NCBI RefSeq assembly: GCF_000226095.1
Contig: NC_016476.1
Span: forward strand, 3,162,001 to 3,226,000
Direction: 5' to 3'
From: Thermothelomyces thermophilus ATCC 42464
Lineage: Eukaryota > Ascomycota > Sordariomycetes > Sordariales > Chaetomiaceae
DNA length: 64,000 nt
Shown here: positions 44,866 through 58,843 of the stretch, piece after piece
Layout of the letters: each line of letters opens with the position of its first letter
Position numbering within the stretch: the stretch's first letter is position 1
The notes under the pieces: generated by a model
The model's input: only the letters and a program-made list of their open reading frames with translations
Database searches by the model: none
What the model was told of the DNA's origin: nothing
Made by a program: the position numbers and the translations under genes

Positions 44866-47800
44866 CTAGGGCGCTATAGATATACTTAGTATAGACCTTA
44901 TAAGCCTATAAGAAGCCTAGGCCTTAGGTCTTTATAATAAGTCTAGTTAGTGTAAACTCTTAGGTTTCTAGCTTCTTAACTACCTTTATATAGTAAGGGC
45001 CTTATTATAGCCTCTAATCTAGCTAGACCCTAAGGAATCTAGCTAACTTTAAAGGGGTTATAATGGTAATACCCCTTTTAGGCTATAGGAGCTCTAGTAG
45101 TTATAACTATTATTTCCGGCCCCTATTAAAGTAGATAAGTTTATACTTTTCTAAGGTAAAAGCTATACTCTAGGTCTTACCTACTATAGGTAGGCCTTCT
45201 AGGCTTTCTATAGTTAACTATTATAGGCCTCTTTAGCCTTTCTAAAGGCTAGAAGGTTAATATTATTAATAAAGCCTATTAAACTAACTAGAGGGCTAGC
45301 CTAGTAAATAGCCTAGTAAAGAGAGGCTATATAGAAGATAAATAGTATAAGGGAGAGGGGTAACCCTTATAGGACCTTAGCCCTTATTATTATATTCTTT
45401 ATTTCCTAGCTATTAAAGTAAAGGATAGCTACCTTATCCTATAGCTAATCTTTAACTTTAGGAAGCCCTAGCTCTATAAAGTAGCTAATAGTTAGGTATA
45501 GTTAATAGTATTAAAAGCCCTTAAAATATTAAACTATAAGAGGGAGATAGCTACTTTATACCTTTAAGCCTCCTAGACCTAGGTTATAATAAGCCAAATA
45601 GCTAGTTCTATAGACCTATACTCCTAGTTACCTATCTATTCGGCTAGGAGAAGCCTATAGGCCTCTATAATAGTTATTACCTTCTAGGTAACTATAGCCT
45701 CTAATACCTTACCTACTATTAGTAAGAATGCTATAGGCCTATAGCTACCTAGGGTAAAGTAGGCCTATAGGGGTTTACTAGGCTTATAAAGGACTATTAT
45801 CTTAGCCCTTTTAAACTAGGCTAGGAAATAGCTAAGCCATAAGCTCTCTAAGACTAATATAGCTAATATCTAATAAAGCGGCTACCTATAGGCCTTTAAT
45901 AGACCTATAAGGAAGAGGTCCTCCCCTAAGGCTTTCTATAAGGCCGCTCTAGCTAATACTACCCTAACGTTATCTACTATAACCTCCTAGCTTACTTTAA
46001 ACTTTAGCTCCTAGTAGTTATTTAATTCTAGGTTATTAATATCTAATAGGTCTACTTCTAGATTTAGAAAGAACTTATTAGCTAATGCCCTAGCCTTTTA
46101 TTAATAGGTTATAAGCCTACCTTCAAAGGCTAGGAGCTTTAGAACGTTAATTAGTAGATAGCTTTATAGCCTTACCTACTATTCTAGCCTCTATAATAGG
46201 TCTAATTAGTTAGTTACTTTCTATAGTATAGCTTTCTAGTTCTTAGTCTTTATAGCTATAATAGTCTTAGCCTAGTCTTATAGGGCCTACTAAAGTACCT
46301 CCTATATATAAGGGTTTAGGGTACCCCTATAGGCCTTCTCTACCTCCTTAGCCCTCTTCTAGGCCTTTTAAACCTCCTTTATCTACTATTAAGCTCGTTT
46401 ACTACCTATATTAGCCTTCTTTACTAGAGCTAAGACTATAACTATCTCCTTAAAGGCCTTTATAAGCCTATTAAAAGCTTATAAAAGCTACTCTAGGCCT
46501 TGGAAAACAGGCCTAGCTAGGGCTAATACCTACCTACCAAGCTAGAGTAAGAGATAGGCTACCTTAGCCTATATAATCTCCCTATCTAGGCTCTTTTAGT
46601 CCTACCCTCTATTAGCCGGTATAGGTCTATAGGTCCCTTAAAGGGAGACCTATAAGGTTTATAGATAATAGTTAGACTTCCCCTATTCCATAATATCTCT
46701 ATAGGTTACTTCTAATCTAGCTAAGGCCTAAAATAGGTCTATTATAAAAGGCCGGCTATATTAGTCCCCCTAGGGGGCCCTAGTAACTTAGTTATATAGT
46801 ATATATAGGCTAAGGTCCTATTAGTCTATAAGGCTAAGGAGGTCCCTAGCCCCTAGGCTAAGCCTGTTAAATAGGCCCTAGACTAGGTAGTAGAGGTTGA
46901 AGTTACCTATAAGAACTAGGGGGTAGGTTAGCTAAGGTAGGGCTAGTAGGTCCTATAAGAAGGCCTGCTCCCCCTTATTATTATAGACTAACTAGAGCTC
47001 GAACCTCCTCTCTCCTAGGGCCAGAAAGGTTACCTTATATTAGTTCTCCTCTGCCGAATAGTCCTACTAGTTAACTAGAAAGCGCATAGCCACTAGAATA
47101 GCTACCTTACCTTTAGGCTTATAAACTAGGTAGTATTTCAAGGCCTAGAGATAGTATATTAACCCTATAAACCAGTTAATCTACGGTTCCTAGATAGCTA
47201 ATAGGTTATATTTAGCCTCCTCTAGTAGGACCTTAAGGGCCTATTTATTACCTTAGGTATTCTATTAAAGGATCTTAATTTACATTCAAGGTAGCTAGAG
47301 TAGAGGCTAAGGGTATAGTAGTTAGCTCTATAACTACTACCCCCTCGGCTAGTTATAAAAAGGAGGGGGTTCTAGGTTATAGAAAGGAAATATAAGTCTA
47401 TTAGGCATCGAATAAGGCGCTCTTAGCCGCCTATTAGGCTAAGGTAGGCCTCTTATAAAGGCGTTTAGCCCTAATTTAATAGTAATTGTCATCTTCTAGC
47501 TAGTTACTAAACTCGAAGGCTACCTTCTAATATAATTATTCTAGTAGTTAGACGGTTTAGGGTCTATACTAGTAGGCCTCCTTAGCCCTTTCCTAGGCCT
47601 TGACTTTCTTTAGGTAGCCCCTATACTAGGCTATATAAGGGCCCTTATAGGCTATATACTAGTAAGGGAGTTAGTTAGAGTAGGTAAGGTATTAGGCCTC
47701 CTTAGTCTTCCCCCTCTCCCTATAGACCTTTATACTATAGTAGCTATAATAGGCCGGCTACTAGTAGTATTATTAAATATAGCTAAAGCTCTAATATCTA

Positions 47801-48917
47801 TAGTATTACCTTAGCTCTAGTAAGGCTTATAGTCTAATACCTAGGTATCTTAGACTATACCCTTGTTATAGGCCTTCTAGGCCTCTTTAAGGTCTTATAA
47901 GCCTAGGAATACTATAGCCTACTTCCTTTATAGGCTCTTTAGTAGCTAGAACTTGACTATTTCAATCAAGTATAAGCCTATAACCCCTTTAAAGTCTTAT
48001 TTACTAATCCCTTATAGCTTCTCTTTCTAGACTCCTTTAACTAGGACTATATAGGCCTTATTAACCTCCTTAGCTTCCTCTCTAAACGCTATAACTACCT
48101 ACTACTTATTAGCTAAATATTAATCCTTAATAGCCTTATCTTTAAGGACTATTATTATATCCTTACTTAGGAGCTTCCTAGCTATAACGGCTCCTTAATA
48201 ACTAGAAGCCTAATTAACTATTTAGACTATCTTAGCTAGGGTTTAGGCTTTAAGGTCTTCCTATAGGCTTATATTCTATATTATAACCTCCTATAAGGCC
48301 TATAATAGTACTACCTTAGCTATTAACAGGCCTCCTTAGGGGCTTATTACCCCCTATTATAGCCTTATAGCTACCTATACCTAGGTAAGGTAAAGGGTAG
48401 CCTTAAAGGCTTCTTTAAGCCCCTTTTTAACTTTCTTAGCTATAAGTTCCTATAGGTTTAGAACTAGGCCTATAATAATAGTTATAAGGCCCTATAAGAG
48501 CCTATTAGTAAGGTCCTATACCTTACCCTATTTAAGGCTTAATATAAGGTTAATTAGTTATGTAATAAGATTCTTTAGCTCTTTAATATCTAAGGTAGGA
48601 TAGGCCTATAATAGGTCTCCCTTTAATTAGTTCGAAGCTATAAGCCTCCCTACCTAGTAGTTTAATAGTAGGCTTTAAATTGACGTTACATTTAGGGGCG
48701 CTAGGTAATCTATATAGTGAAAATTTTAATAGGCGTATAAGGTATGGTCAGATTATAGTCAGGTCCGGTTCCTATGCTTACGATGCCTATTGTATACTTA
48801 TAACCGCTTGTATATAGTTGAAACTAGTACCGTTAGATAGCGTGTTTTGAGAGCTTTCTAGCGGTGGTAGTTTCGTATGTTTTGGTAGGGTATTTGTAGA
48901 GATATAAGAGAAGCTCC
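44866..48917 (-). mobile_element. LINE-5, 5' segment (minus strand): RT, endonuclease, ORF1, leader
   Basis: Reverse transcriptase remains are at about 45840-45090, the endonuclease GNFNLYY box is within 46873-46915 (minus), ORF1 follows and the 5' leader ends near 48917, where the bases shared with LINE-1 (CTTCTC at the start) stop. The exact 5' end is uncertain by about 60 bp. No target duplication could be found. Confidence 0.85.
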
Positions 48918-50144
48918 CTCCCTTCCCTTTACTAAAAATTACTTAAAACTAATTTCATAGATAAGCCTATCATAGATATCCTCTACTAGGACTAGATATC
49001 TATAGGCAAAGTATATCTAGTTATTATAATAATAATAGCTATAAGGTATAATTAAGGTTAAACTTAGCTAGAATATATTACTTTTCTTCTTTTACTAAGA
49101 CTCTTAAGTAGCTAATAGGTAGGTCTAGATCTCCTTAGTCTTGTCATTACTTAGGTTATCTATCTAGTTTTAAGAATACCTACCCCTATCTAAGGATTTA
49201 TAGCTAACTTTGCCCTTATTAATCTAAAGCTTATATAAGGCGTCTATAAGCCTATTAATAATCTTATTAAAGGTAGTATCTCTCTAAGTAGATAAACCTA
49301 AAGGACTTTTCTATATTTAGAAAGCTAAAGGACGTTTCTTAATAATCTAGCTTACCTATAGTTTAACTTCTCCTCCTTTTATATCTAGCTTATAGTATAC
49401 CAACCTAGTATTAATACCCTTATATAGATACTCCTATATAATATTATAAAAGTCTTCCTACTCTATATTATTAACTTATAAGTTACCCTTCTTATAGACC
49501 TAAAGATTAGTCTAGAGAGTAAGGGAAAATCTATCCTATACCTTCCAGATAGCTAATAACTAATAGACTACTTTCTTTTTCTTTAATACTTAGGTAAGTA
49601 AGATATTAATATACTTTAGGTAGTTATAAATAGACTTAGCCAAATCTATATACTAGGAATTTAGAAGATATTCTAGCTCTTAAGTAGAGGTTTCTTAATA
49701 AAAGTTATTTTACTTCTAATATTCCTTAATAGTAGCTTTAAAAATAGTCTAGTCCTTTTTCTTTAACTCTAGCTACTAGTTAAGAATCTCCTAAAGGTCA
49801 TCTATATATTATTACTTAAAATAAGAGATCTTATTAATATTATCTCTATTAAAGATTTCATAAGCCTTTATAAAATACTTAAGGTACTTAGTAGTATTAT
49901 AACTAGAGAAGAGACTAGGTAATCCCTTATTTATTAATAAAGGGAATATAACCTAGATAACCTTAGTAAGTTTATCTACTATAATATCTACTTAAATATG
50001 ATATTTAACTTCTAAATCTAAAGTAAGGTTTCTAAACTCTAGTAATTAAGGTAATTCTAATAATATCCTTCCTAATAAGGTTTTAATATCTAGATATCAA
50101 AGATATTAAAAGTAGCGATTCTAATTAAAGTATTTATTAAACTA
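48918..50144 (-). mobile_element. Gypsy-3 segment between LINE-5 and LINE-2
   Basis: RIP-mutated DNA with gag-like broken frames on the minus strand. Its right end (TATTTATTAAACTA, 50131-50144) is the left target duplication of LINE-2 and continues, across LINE-2, at 55403. I assign it to the gypsy-3 element by that continuity. Confidence 0.5.
50131..50144 (+). repeat. Left 14-bp target duplication of LINE-2
   Basis: TATTTATTAAACTA, identical to 55389-55402. Confidence 0.8.
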
Positions 50145-53100
50145 GGTCTATACTTATAGTCCTTAGGAATTACTAAAAGGAGTAAAAACTTACTATATAC
50201 TAGCGTATCTTCGCGAATACCCTACCAAAACACACGAAACTACCATCACTAGAAAGCTCTCGAAAAACGCTATCTAACGGTACCACCTTCAACCACGTGC
50301 GAGCCGTTACAGGTATACAACAGGCGTTACAGACGCAGGAACCGGACCCGACCATAATCCGACCATATCTCATACGACCGTCAAAACTTTTTACCATATA
50401 GATTACCTAACGCCCCTAAATGTAATATCGATTTAAAGCCTACTATTAAGCCACTAAGTAGGGAGGCCTATAGCTTTAAACTAATTAAAGGAAGGCCTAT
50501 TATAGGCCTACCCTACCTTAGATATTAAAGAGCTAAAGAGTCTTATTATATAACTAGTTAACCTTATATTAAGCCCTAAATAAGGTAAGGTATAGGACCT
50601 TACTAATAGGCTTTTATAGGGTCTTATAACTACTATTATAGGCCTAGTTCTAAACCTATAGGAACTTATAGCTAAGGAAGTTAAAAAGGGGCTTAAAGAA
50701 GCCCTTAAGGCTACTCCCTACCTTACCTAGGTATAGGTAGCTATAAGCTTATAGTAAGGGGCTATAGGCCCCTAGGGAGGCCTACTATTAGCTAAGGTAG
50801 TACTATTATAGGCTATATAGGAGGTTATAATATAGAATATAAGCTTATAGGAAGACCTTAAAGCCTAAATCCCGGCCGAGATAGTCTAAGTAGTTAATAA
50901 GGCTTCTAGTTACTAGGGAGCCATTATAGCTAGGAAGCTCTTAAGTAGAGATATAGTAATAATCTTTAAAAATAAGGCTACTAAGGATTAGTATTTGGCT
51001 AATAAGTCATAGGTAGTTATAGCCTTTAAAGAGGAGGCTAAGGAGGTTAATAGAGCCTATATAGTCCTAGTTAAAGGAGTCTAGAAGGTAGAGCTATAGG
51101 GGGTTAGTAAATAAGACTTTAAGGGGGCTATAAGCCTATACTCGATCGAAACGGTTAAGTTCTGGCTATTAAAGAGCTTATAAAGGAAGTAGGCTATAGT
51201 ACTCCTAGGCCTATAGGACCTTAAAGAGGCCTAGAAAGCCTATATTAAAGGTATAATCTAGGATACCTAGATACTAGACTATAAGCCTTACTAGGATGCT
51301 TTAGAGCTAAGGTAATATTATAGGTATTAGAGCGTTAGCTATACCTAATAGTATTACTAGTAGGTAGCCTATTATAGCTACTATAGTATAAAGGCCTATA
51401 AGGAGGGAAGGAAGACTAGGGAGGCTTAGTACCCTACCTACTCTAACTAACTCCCTTATAGGTATATAGCCTATAGGGGCCTCTATATAGCCTAGTATAA
51501 GGGCTACCTAAAGAAAGTTAAAGCCTAGGAAAAGGCTAGGGAGGCCTACTAATATAGATCTTAGACCTTCTAGCTATTAGAATAACTATACTAGAAGGTA
51601 GCCTTTAAGTTTAATAGCTAACTAGAAGACGACGACCATTACTAAACCAGGGCTAAATACTCTTATAAGAGGTCTACCCTAGCCTAATAGGTAGCTAGGA
51701 GTACCTTATTCGATGCTTAGTAGACCTATATCTCCTTTCTATAGCCTAGAGCCCCTTCCCTCTTATAATTAGTTAAGGAGGTAATAGCTATAGAGCCTAT
51801 TATTATTATATCCTTGTCCTTTACTCTAGCTACCTTAAATATAAATTAAGATCTTTTAGTAGAATACCTAAGATAATAAATAGGCCTTTAAGGTCTTACT
51901 AGAGGAGGCTAAATATAATCTACTAGCTATCTAGGAACTATAGATTAACTAGTTTATAAGGTTAATATATTACCCCTAGGCTTCGAAATACTACCTAGTC
52001 TATAAGCCTAAGGGTAAAGCGGCTATTCTAATAGCTAAATGGTTCCTAGTTAATTAGTAAGACTATTTAGTAGAAGAGAACTAGTATAGGGTAACCTTTC
52101 TAGCCCTAGGAGAGAAGGGGTTTAAACTCTAGTTAGTTTATAATAATAAAGGTAAACAGGCCCTCTTATAGGACCTACTAGCCTTACCTTAGCTAACTTA
52201 TCCCCTAGTTCTTATAGGTAACTTTAATCTCTATTACTTAGTCTAGGACCCATTTAATAGGCTTAGCCTAGGGGCTAGGGACCTACTTAGTTTTATAGAC
52301 TAATAGGACCTTAACCTATATATATTATATAGCTAGGTTATTAGGGCCCTCTAAGGGGACTAATATAGCTAGCCTTCTATAATAGACTTATTCTAGGCCT
52401 TAGCTAGGCTAGAAGCGACCTATAGAGATATTATAGAATATAGGAAATCTAACTACTACCTATAGGCCCTAAATATCTCCCCCTAAGGAACTAATAGGCC
52501 TATACTAGCTAGTAAAGGGTAGGACTAGAAGAGCCTAGATAAGGAGGTTATATAGGCTAAGGCGGCTTACCTCCTACTCTGGCTTGGTAGGTAGATATTA
52601 GCCCTAGCTAGGCCTATCTTCTAGGGCCTAAGAGAGCTTCTATAGGCCTTTAATAGGCTTATAGAGGCCCTTAAGAAAATAGCTATAGTCTTAGCTCTAG
52701 TAAAGAAGGTCAATATAGGTAGTAAATAAGCTTAATAATAGATAAAGGAGGTTTAAGAGGCTTAGAAGAGGGCTAAAGAGGTAGAGAGGGCCTATAAAGG
52801 TACCCTAAACCCCTATATATAGGAGGTACTTTAGTAGGCCCTATAGGACTAGACTAAGACTATTATAGCTATAAAGACTAAAAGCTAGAGAGCTATATTA
52901 TAAGAGATAACTAACTAACTAGACCTATTATAGAGGCTAAAGCGGTAGGTAAGGCTATAAAGTTACCTACTAGTTAATCTTTTAAAGTTCTTAGCCTTTA
53001 AAGGAGAGCTTATAACCTACTAATAGAAGGTTAGGGCTTTAGCTAATAAGTTCTTTCTAAACCTAGAAGTAGACTTATTAGATATTAATAACCTAGATCT

Positions 53101-55388
53101 AGATAACTATTAGGAGCCGAAGTTTGAAATAAGCTAAGAGGTTATAATAGGTAAAGTTAGGGTAATACTAGCTAGAGCGGCCCTATAGAAGGCCCTAGGG
53201 GAGAACCTCCTCTCTATAGGCCTTCTAAAGGCCTATAGGTAGCCGTTTTACTAGATACTAGCTAAACTAGCCTTAGAGAGCTTATAGCTTGGCTATTTCC
53301 TAGCCTAGTTTAAAAGGGCTAAGATAATAGTCCTCTATAAGCTTAGTAAACCCTTATAGGCCTACTTTACCCTAGGTAGCTATAGGCCTATAGTGCTCTT
53401 ACTAATAATAGGTAAGGTATTAGAGGCTATAGTTACCTAAAAGGTAATAGCTATTATAGAGGCCTATAGGCTTCTCCTAGCTAAATAAATAGGTAATTAG
53501 GAACATAGATCTATAGAACTAGCTATTTGGCTTATTATAGCTTAGGTCTAGGAGGCCTAAAGGTATAAGGTAACTACCTCCTTCCTATAGCTTGATATCT
53601 TAAGGGCTTTTGATATTATTAACTATACCTAGTTATTAGCTACTTTATGGAGCTAGGGCTTCCTAAAGTAGTTAGTAGTCTAGGTTAGAAAGTAATTATA
53701 AGATAGGATAGCTATCCTTTACTTTAATGGCCAAGAAATAAAGGATATAATAGTAAGGGTTAGAATCCCTTAAAGGTTACCCTTCTCCCCTATACTATTT
53801 ATCTTCTATATAGCCTCTCTTTACTAGGCTATTTATTAGGCTTACCTTATAGTTAGTTTAATAGGCTTTACTAATAATATCAACCTTTTAACCTTTAGGA
53901 AAGCTAAAGAGGCCTATAATAGTTAGCTATAGAAGGCTTAAAAGGCCTACCTATAGGTAAAGACCTAAGGTATAGCTTTTACCTTAGAAAAGTATAAACT
54001 TATCTACTTAATGGGGGCTAGAAATAGTAGTTATAACTACTAGAGCTCTTATAACCTAGAGGGGTTATTATTACTATAACCCTATTAAAGTTAGCTAGAT
54101 TCCTAGGGGTCTAGCTAGATTAGATGCTATAATAAGGCCTTTACTATATAAAGGTAGCTAAGAAGTTAGAAACCTAGGAGTTTACCCTAACTAAGCTTAC
54201 TATAAAGACCTAGGGACCTAGCCTCCTATAGGCCTATAAGGTCTATACTAAGTATATTTATAGTGCCTTAGCCTATAGGGCCTTAAACTTTTATAAACCT
54301 ACTAAGCTAGGGAGCAAGCTAGAAGGCCTTATTAGGGAGCTATTAAAGGCCTAATATAAGGCTTTTTAAGTAGTTATTAGGGCCTATAAGGCTACTCTTA
54401 TCTAGTACCTCGACATAGAAGCCTAGGTACCACCCCTTAACCTTTATCTTAATAAGAGGCTAGCTAACTTTAAAGCCAAACTTAACTAGCTACTCCTATA
54501 AACTAAGGTAGGCCTAGGGGCCTCCTAGGTCCTTATAAGGGCTCTTATCTAATAGGTCTATAATAGGCTAAGCTAGAGGTTCTAGAAGAGAAGGGCTAGG
54601 GTAAAAGGCTAAGAGCTAAAGCCTATAGCCCTAGAGGTAGTAAGGTTAATGGTCTAGTAATAGGTTTAGGAGGGCTATAGTCAGGGTTAACCCCCCCTAT
54701 AGACCCTATAAAGAAGGCTATAGGCTATAGAACTAACTATAGTAGCTAGCTAGAGCAACTACTAGAAGGCTGACTAAGCTAGTAGGAGGATATAGTATAT
54801 ATTAGATAAGGACCCCCTATACCTAGTTTTTATAGGGAAAGGCTTATAAAGGTACTAGGGCCTAATAAAGGCCTAGAGCTCCTTATTGATATAGGCCTAT
54901 ATAGGGGCTATCGGCCTCTATAACTTCCTATTTAGGGTTTAAGTCCTAAGGGTTAGTACCGCTTATTATACCTATAGCTAGGGGAGGGAGATTGTTAAGT
55001 ACCTAGTTATTTGGTACCTAAACCTACCAAGAAACCGAACATAGGAATCCTAGGAAATACGGTCGTAAAGGGACCTAGACCTTATTTTATAGGGTATAAG
55101 GGCCTATAACTATCGTTTAGCAAGGAGGGTTCTATAGTAGTTAATAGACTTAAAGAGGCTCCTAGAATACTACCTTATAAGGAGACTAGACTAGGAGGTA
55201 AGGCCTTTATAGGGCTATTCTAGCTACTTCTCCTTTCTTTATAGTATATTAGTATTCTAGATTAGGCGTTAAAGGCGTGATAGAGGTTTTTATCTGGCCT
55301 ATTAGGTATGGTTTCCTTTATATATAACTAGAGAGGCTCTAGCATGCTTATTAGTATAATAGTATAGGACTAATAATAATAATAATAA
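50145..55388 (+). mobile_element. LINE-2: full-length, with 14-bp target duplication
   Basis: About 5.24 kb, the reference copy for this family. Leader to about 50450, ORF1 with Cys/His-like remains to about 51990, ORF2 endonuclease with GNFNLYY at 52217, reverse transcriptase about 53290-54030 with GFTNN at 53863, zinc-knuckle-like end region, and AAT repeats at the 3' end. Long stretches of ORF2 read through in one frame (for example VTFLALGEKGFKLQLVYNNK near 52100) with stops where Trp or Gln codons would be. Confidence 0.88.
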
Positions 55389-55402
55389 TATTTATTAAAC
55401 TA
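55389..55402 (+). repeat. Right 14-bp target duplication of LINE-2
   Basis: TATTTATTAAACTA directly after the AAT tail. Confidence 0.8.
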
Positions 55403-56615
55403 ATAAGAAGAGAGGTACCTAAGGTTATTATCCTTAATTATACCTTCCTATTTAGGTAACTTCCTTAAAGATAACTTTTCCTTCTAAGTAACTAATTTAA
55501 GAAGTCTTCCTTTTTTCCTTTAAATCTTTTTATAATTAATAAAATTAAAGGTAAACTTAGTTTACTACTTTTACTCCTTTAAAGTATATCTAGTAAAGCT
55601 ATCTTTAAACCTTCTAATAAGGGATACCTTATAATAATAGCATTTTAACCCCTAAAGTTAGAATTCCTAAAATAATAAGATAAATCTATACTGGATTACT
55701 AAAGAGTAATAATATATAAATAGATATACCCTTACTAATAAGTATTAATACCAAGGTAACTAGGGCTAGGATAGCTATAAAGCTCTTCTTTAATATCTAT
55801 ATAACTCTAAAGTCTCGTTTCTAAATCCTAAATAGTTCTAATGTTACTAATCTATATTTTAGAGTTTCTATCCCTTTAGATAGATATTAAACTCCTTTAA
55901 ACTTATTATCCTACGATTCCTACTATCTTTACTAATAGTATTATTATATCAGGGCAAGAGTAGTTCCCTAGCCTACTATTAGATATACTAATCTCCTAAT
56001 ACCTATATTTGCCCTTCTTACTTTCCTAATAATTTTCTTATATATACCTCTATATATATATCTTTACTCCTCTATTATAAATATTACTATCCTATTATAC
56101 TTGAAGTCTAATAGTCTAGTTTAGACTTAGAGCTAAGCTCTTCCCTAATTAAGCCCCTAAAAATATAAGCTACTACTAATCCTCTAGGGTACCACTTAGC
56201 ACCTCTAGAACTAAACCTCTATTTGGTTAGATAGGGAGGGGCTTCGGCTCAGAAGATCTAGGGCGTCCGAATATTTGTAATTATAATATATAAGTCTGAC
56301 TATCTAGACGGTAATGATATTAGAGGCAAAGGTAGTAATAGTGATATCCCTCTAGATAGACGTAAAAGAGTCTACCTATATAGAAAAAGATTCCCTAACT
56401 TATAAAAGAAAGAAGAACTATATCCTATTACTTAGATCTATTAGAGCAAACGAGTATTAAAAGCTATCTATTGTCCTTATCTATCCTGCTTCTTCCTAAT
56501 ATCCCTAGATAGGTAACCTTTATTTATATCTATTATATATAATAAAGCTCTATAGAACTGGAAAAACAAAACTATACCTTGTGCCTTTCTAGTTATATTA
56601 AGAGCTTCTGGCCCT
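55403..56615 (-). mobile_element. Gypsy-3 gag-like segment (minus strand)
   Basis: Reverse complement matches about 13860-14560. The minus frame includes LIREELSSKSKLDY, like the plus-strand copy LIREELSFKSKLGY. It ends where LINE-3 begins. Confidence 0.6.
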
Positions 56616-58843
56616 AGTCCAGTAAATAAGACTTTAAGGGAGCTATAGGGTTATAATTAATTGAAATAGTTAAGTTCTAGCTATTAAATAGCCTATAAAG
56701 AAAGTAGGCTACAGTACTCTTAGGCTTATAAGACCTTAATAAGGCCTAGAAACCCTATAATAAAGGTATAGTCTAGGATACCTAGGTATTAGATTATTAG
56801 CCTTATTAAGATACCTTAGAGCTAAGATAATATTATAAGTACTAGAGCTTTAGCTATACCTAATAATACTATTAGTAGTTAGTCTATTATAGCTATTATA
56901 GTATAAAGGCCTATAGGGAAGGGGGGAAGACTAGGGAGGCTTAATACCTTACCTACTCTAACTAGCTCCTTTATAGATATATAGCCTATAGAGGCTCTTA
57001 TATAGCCTGGTATAAGGGCTACCTAAAGAAAGTCAAGGCCTAGGAGAAGGCTAGGACGGCCTACTAATATAGACCTTAAACTTTCTAACTACTAGAGTAG
57101 CTATACTAGAAGGTAAGCTTTAAGTTTAATAGCTAGCTAGAAGATAATAACTACTACTAAACAAGGGCTAAATACCCTTATAAGAGGCCTACCCTAGCCT
57201 AATAGGCGGCTAGGAACACTCTATACGATACCTAATAGACCTATATCTCCTTTTTATACCTTAAAACCCCTTACCTTTTATAACTAACCAAAGGGGTAAT
57301 AGCTATGGATCCTATAACTATACCCTTAGCCTTTACTCTAGCTACTCTAAATATAAATTAAGATCTTTTAGTAAAATATCTAAGGTAATAAATAGGCTCT
57401 TAAGGTCCTATTAGAGGAAGTTAAATATAATCTATTAGCTATCTAGGAGCTATAGATTAACCGATTTATAGGGTTAATATACTACCTTTAGGCTTTAAAT
57501 TACTACCTAGTTTATAAGCCTAAAGGTAAGATAGCTATTCTAGTAGCTAAATACTTTCTAATTAGCTAGTAAGACTATTTTATAAAGGAAAGCTAATATA
57601 AGGTAACCTTTCTAGCCCTAAGAGAGAGGGGGTTTAAACTTTAGTTAGTCTATAATAATAAGGGGGAGTAGGCCTTTTTATAGGACTTACTAGCCCTACT
57701 TTAGCTATCCTACCTCCTAGTTCCTATAGGTAACTTTAACCTCTATTACCTAGTCTAGGACCTATTTAATAGGCTAAGCCTAGGGGCTAGGGACCTCCTT
57801 AGCCTTATAGACTAATAGGACCTTAACCTATATATACTATATAGCTAGGTTATTAGGGCCCCCTAGGGGGCTAATATAGCTAGCCTTTTATAATAGATCT
57901 ACTTTAGGTCTTAGCTAGATTAGAAGTAACCTATAAAGATATCTTAGAATAAGGAAGGTCTAATTACTACCTATAAGCCTTATAGGTCTCCCTTTAAGGG
58001 ACCTATAAACCTATATTAGCTAGTAGAGGGTAGGATTAGAAGAGCCTAGATAGGAAGGTTATATAGGCTAAGGTAGCCTACCTCTTTCTCTAGCTTAGTA
58101 GATAGGTAATAGCCCTAGTTAGGCCTATTTTCTAGGGCCTAGAGGAACTTCTATAGGCCTTTAATAGGCTTATAAAGGCTCTTAATAAAATAGCTATAAC
58201 CTTAGCTCTAGTAGAGAAGGCTAATATAGGGGGTAAATAGGCCTAGTAGTAGACAAGGGAAGTTTAAGAGGCCTAGAAGAGGGCTAGGGAGGTAAAGAAG
58301 GCTTATAAGGGTACTTTAAACCCTTATATATAAGAGGTACTTTAGTAAGCCCTATAAGATTAGGCTAAGATTATTATAGCTATAAAGACTAAGAGCTAGA
58401 GAACTATATTATAGGAGGTAACTAACTAGCTAGACCTATTATAAAGGCTAGAGTAGTAGGGAAGGCTATAGAGCTACCTACTAGTTAACCCTCTAAAGCT
58501 CTTAGCCTTTAAGGAAGGGCTTATAACCTACTAATAGAAGGCTAAGGCACTAGCTAATAAGTTCTTTCTAAACCTAAAAGTAGACCTATTAGATATTAAA
58601 GACCTAAAACTAAATAACTACTAGGAGCCGAAGTTTAAAATATACTAAGAGGTTATAGTAGATAAAGTTAGAATAGTATTAGCTAGAGTAGCCCTATAGA
58701 AAGCCCTAAACGAGGACCTCCTCTTTATAGGCCTATTAAAGGCCTATAGATAGCTACTCTTCTAGATGTTAGCTATATTAGCCTTAGAGAGCTTATAGCT
58801 TAGCTATTTTCTAGCCTAGTTTAAAAGGGCTAAGATAGTAGTC
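56616..58843 (+). mobile_element. LINE-3: 5'-truncated, then cut by Gypsy-2
   Basis: Starts inside ORF1 (AGTAAATAAGACTTTAAGGG, as at 51107 in LINE-2). The endonuclease box is near 57728 and the RT start near 58815. Strongly RIP-mutated. Stops at GTAGTC, where the gypsy LTR begins. Confidence 0.8.

Noticed and set aside
50200-50397. 65-codon minus-strand frame in the LINE-2 leader
   Set aside because: Antisense to a conserved LINE leader and without similarity to any family I know.
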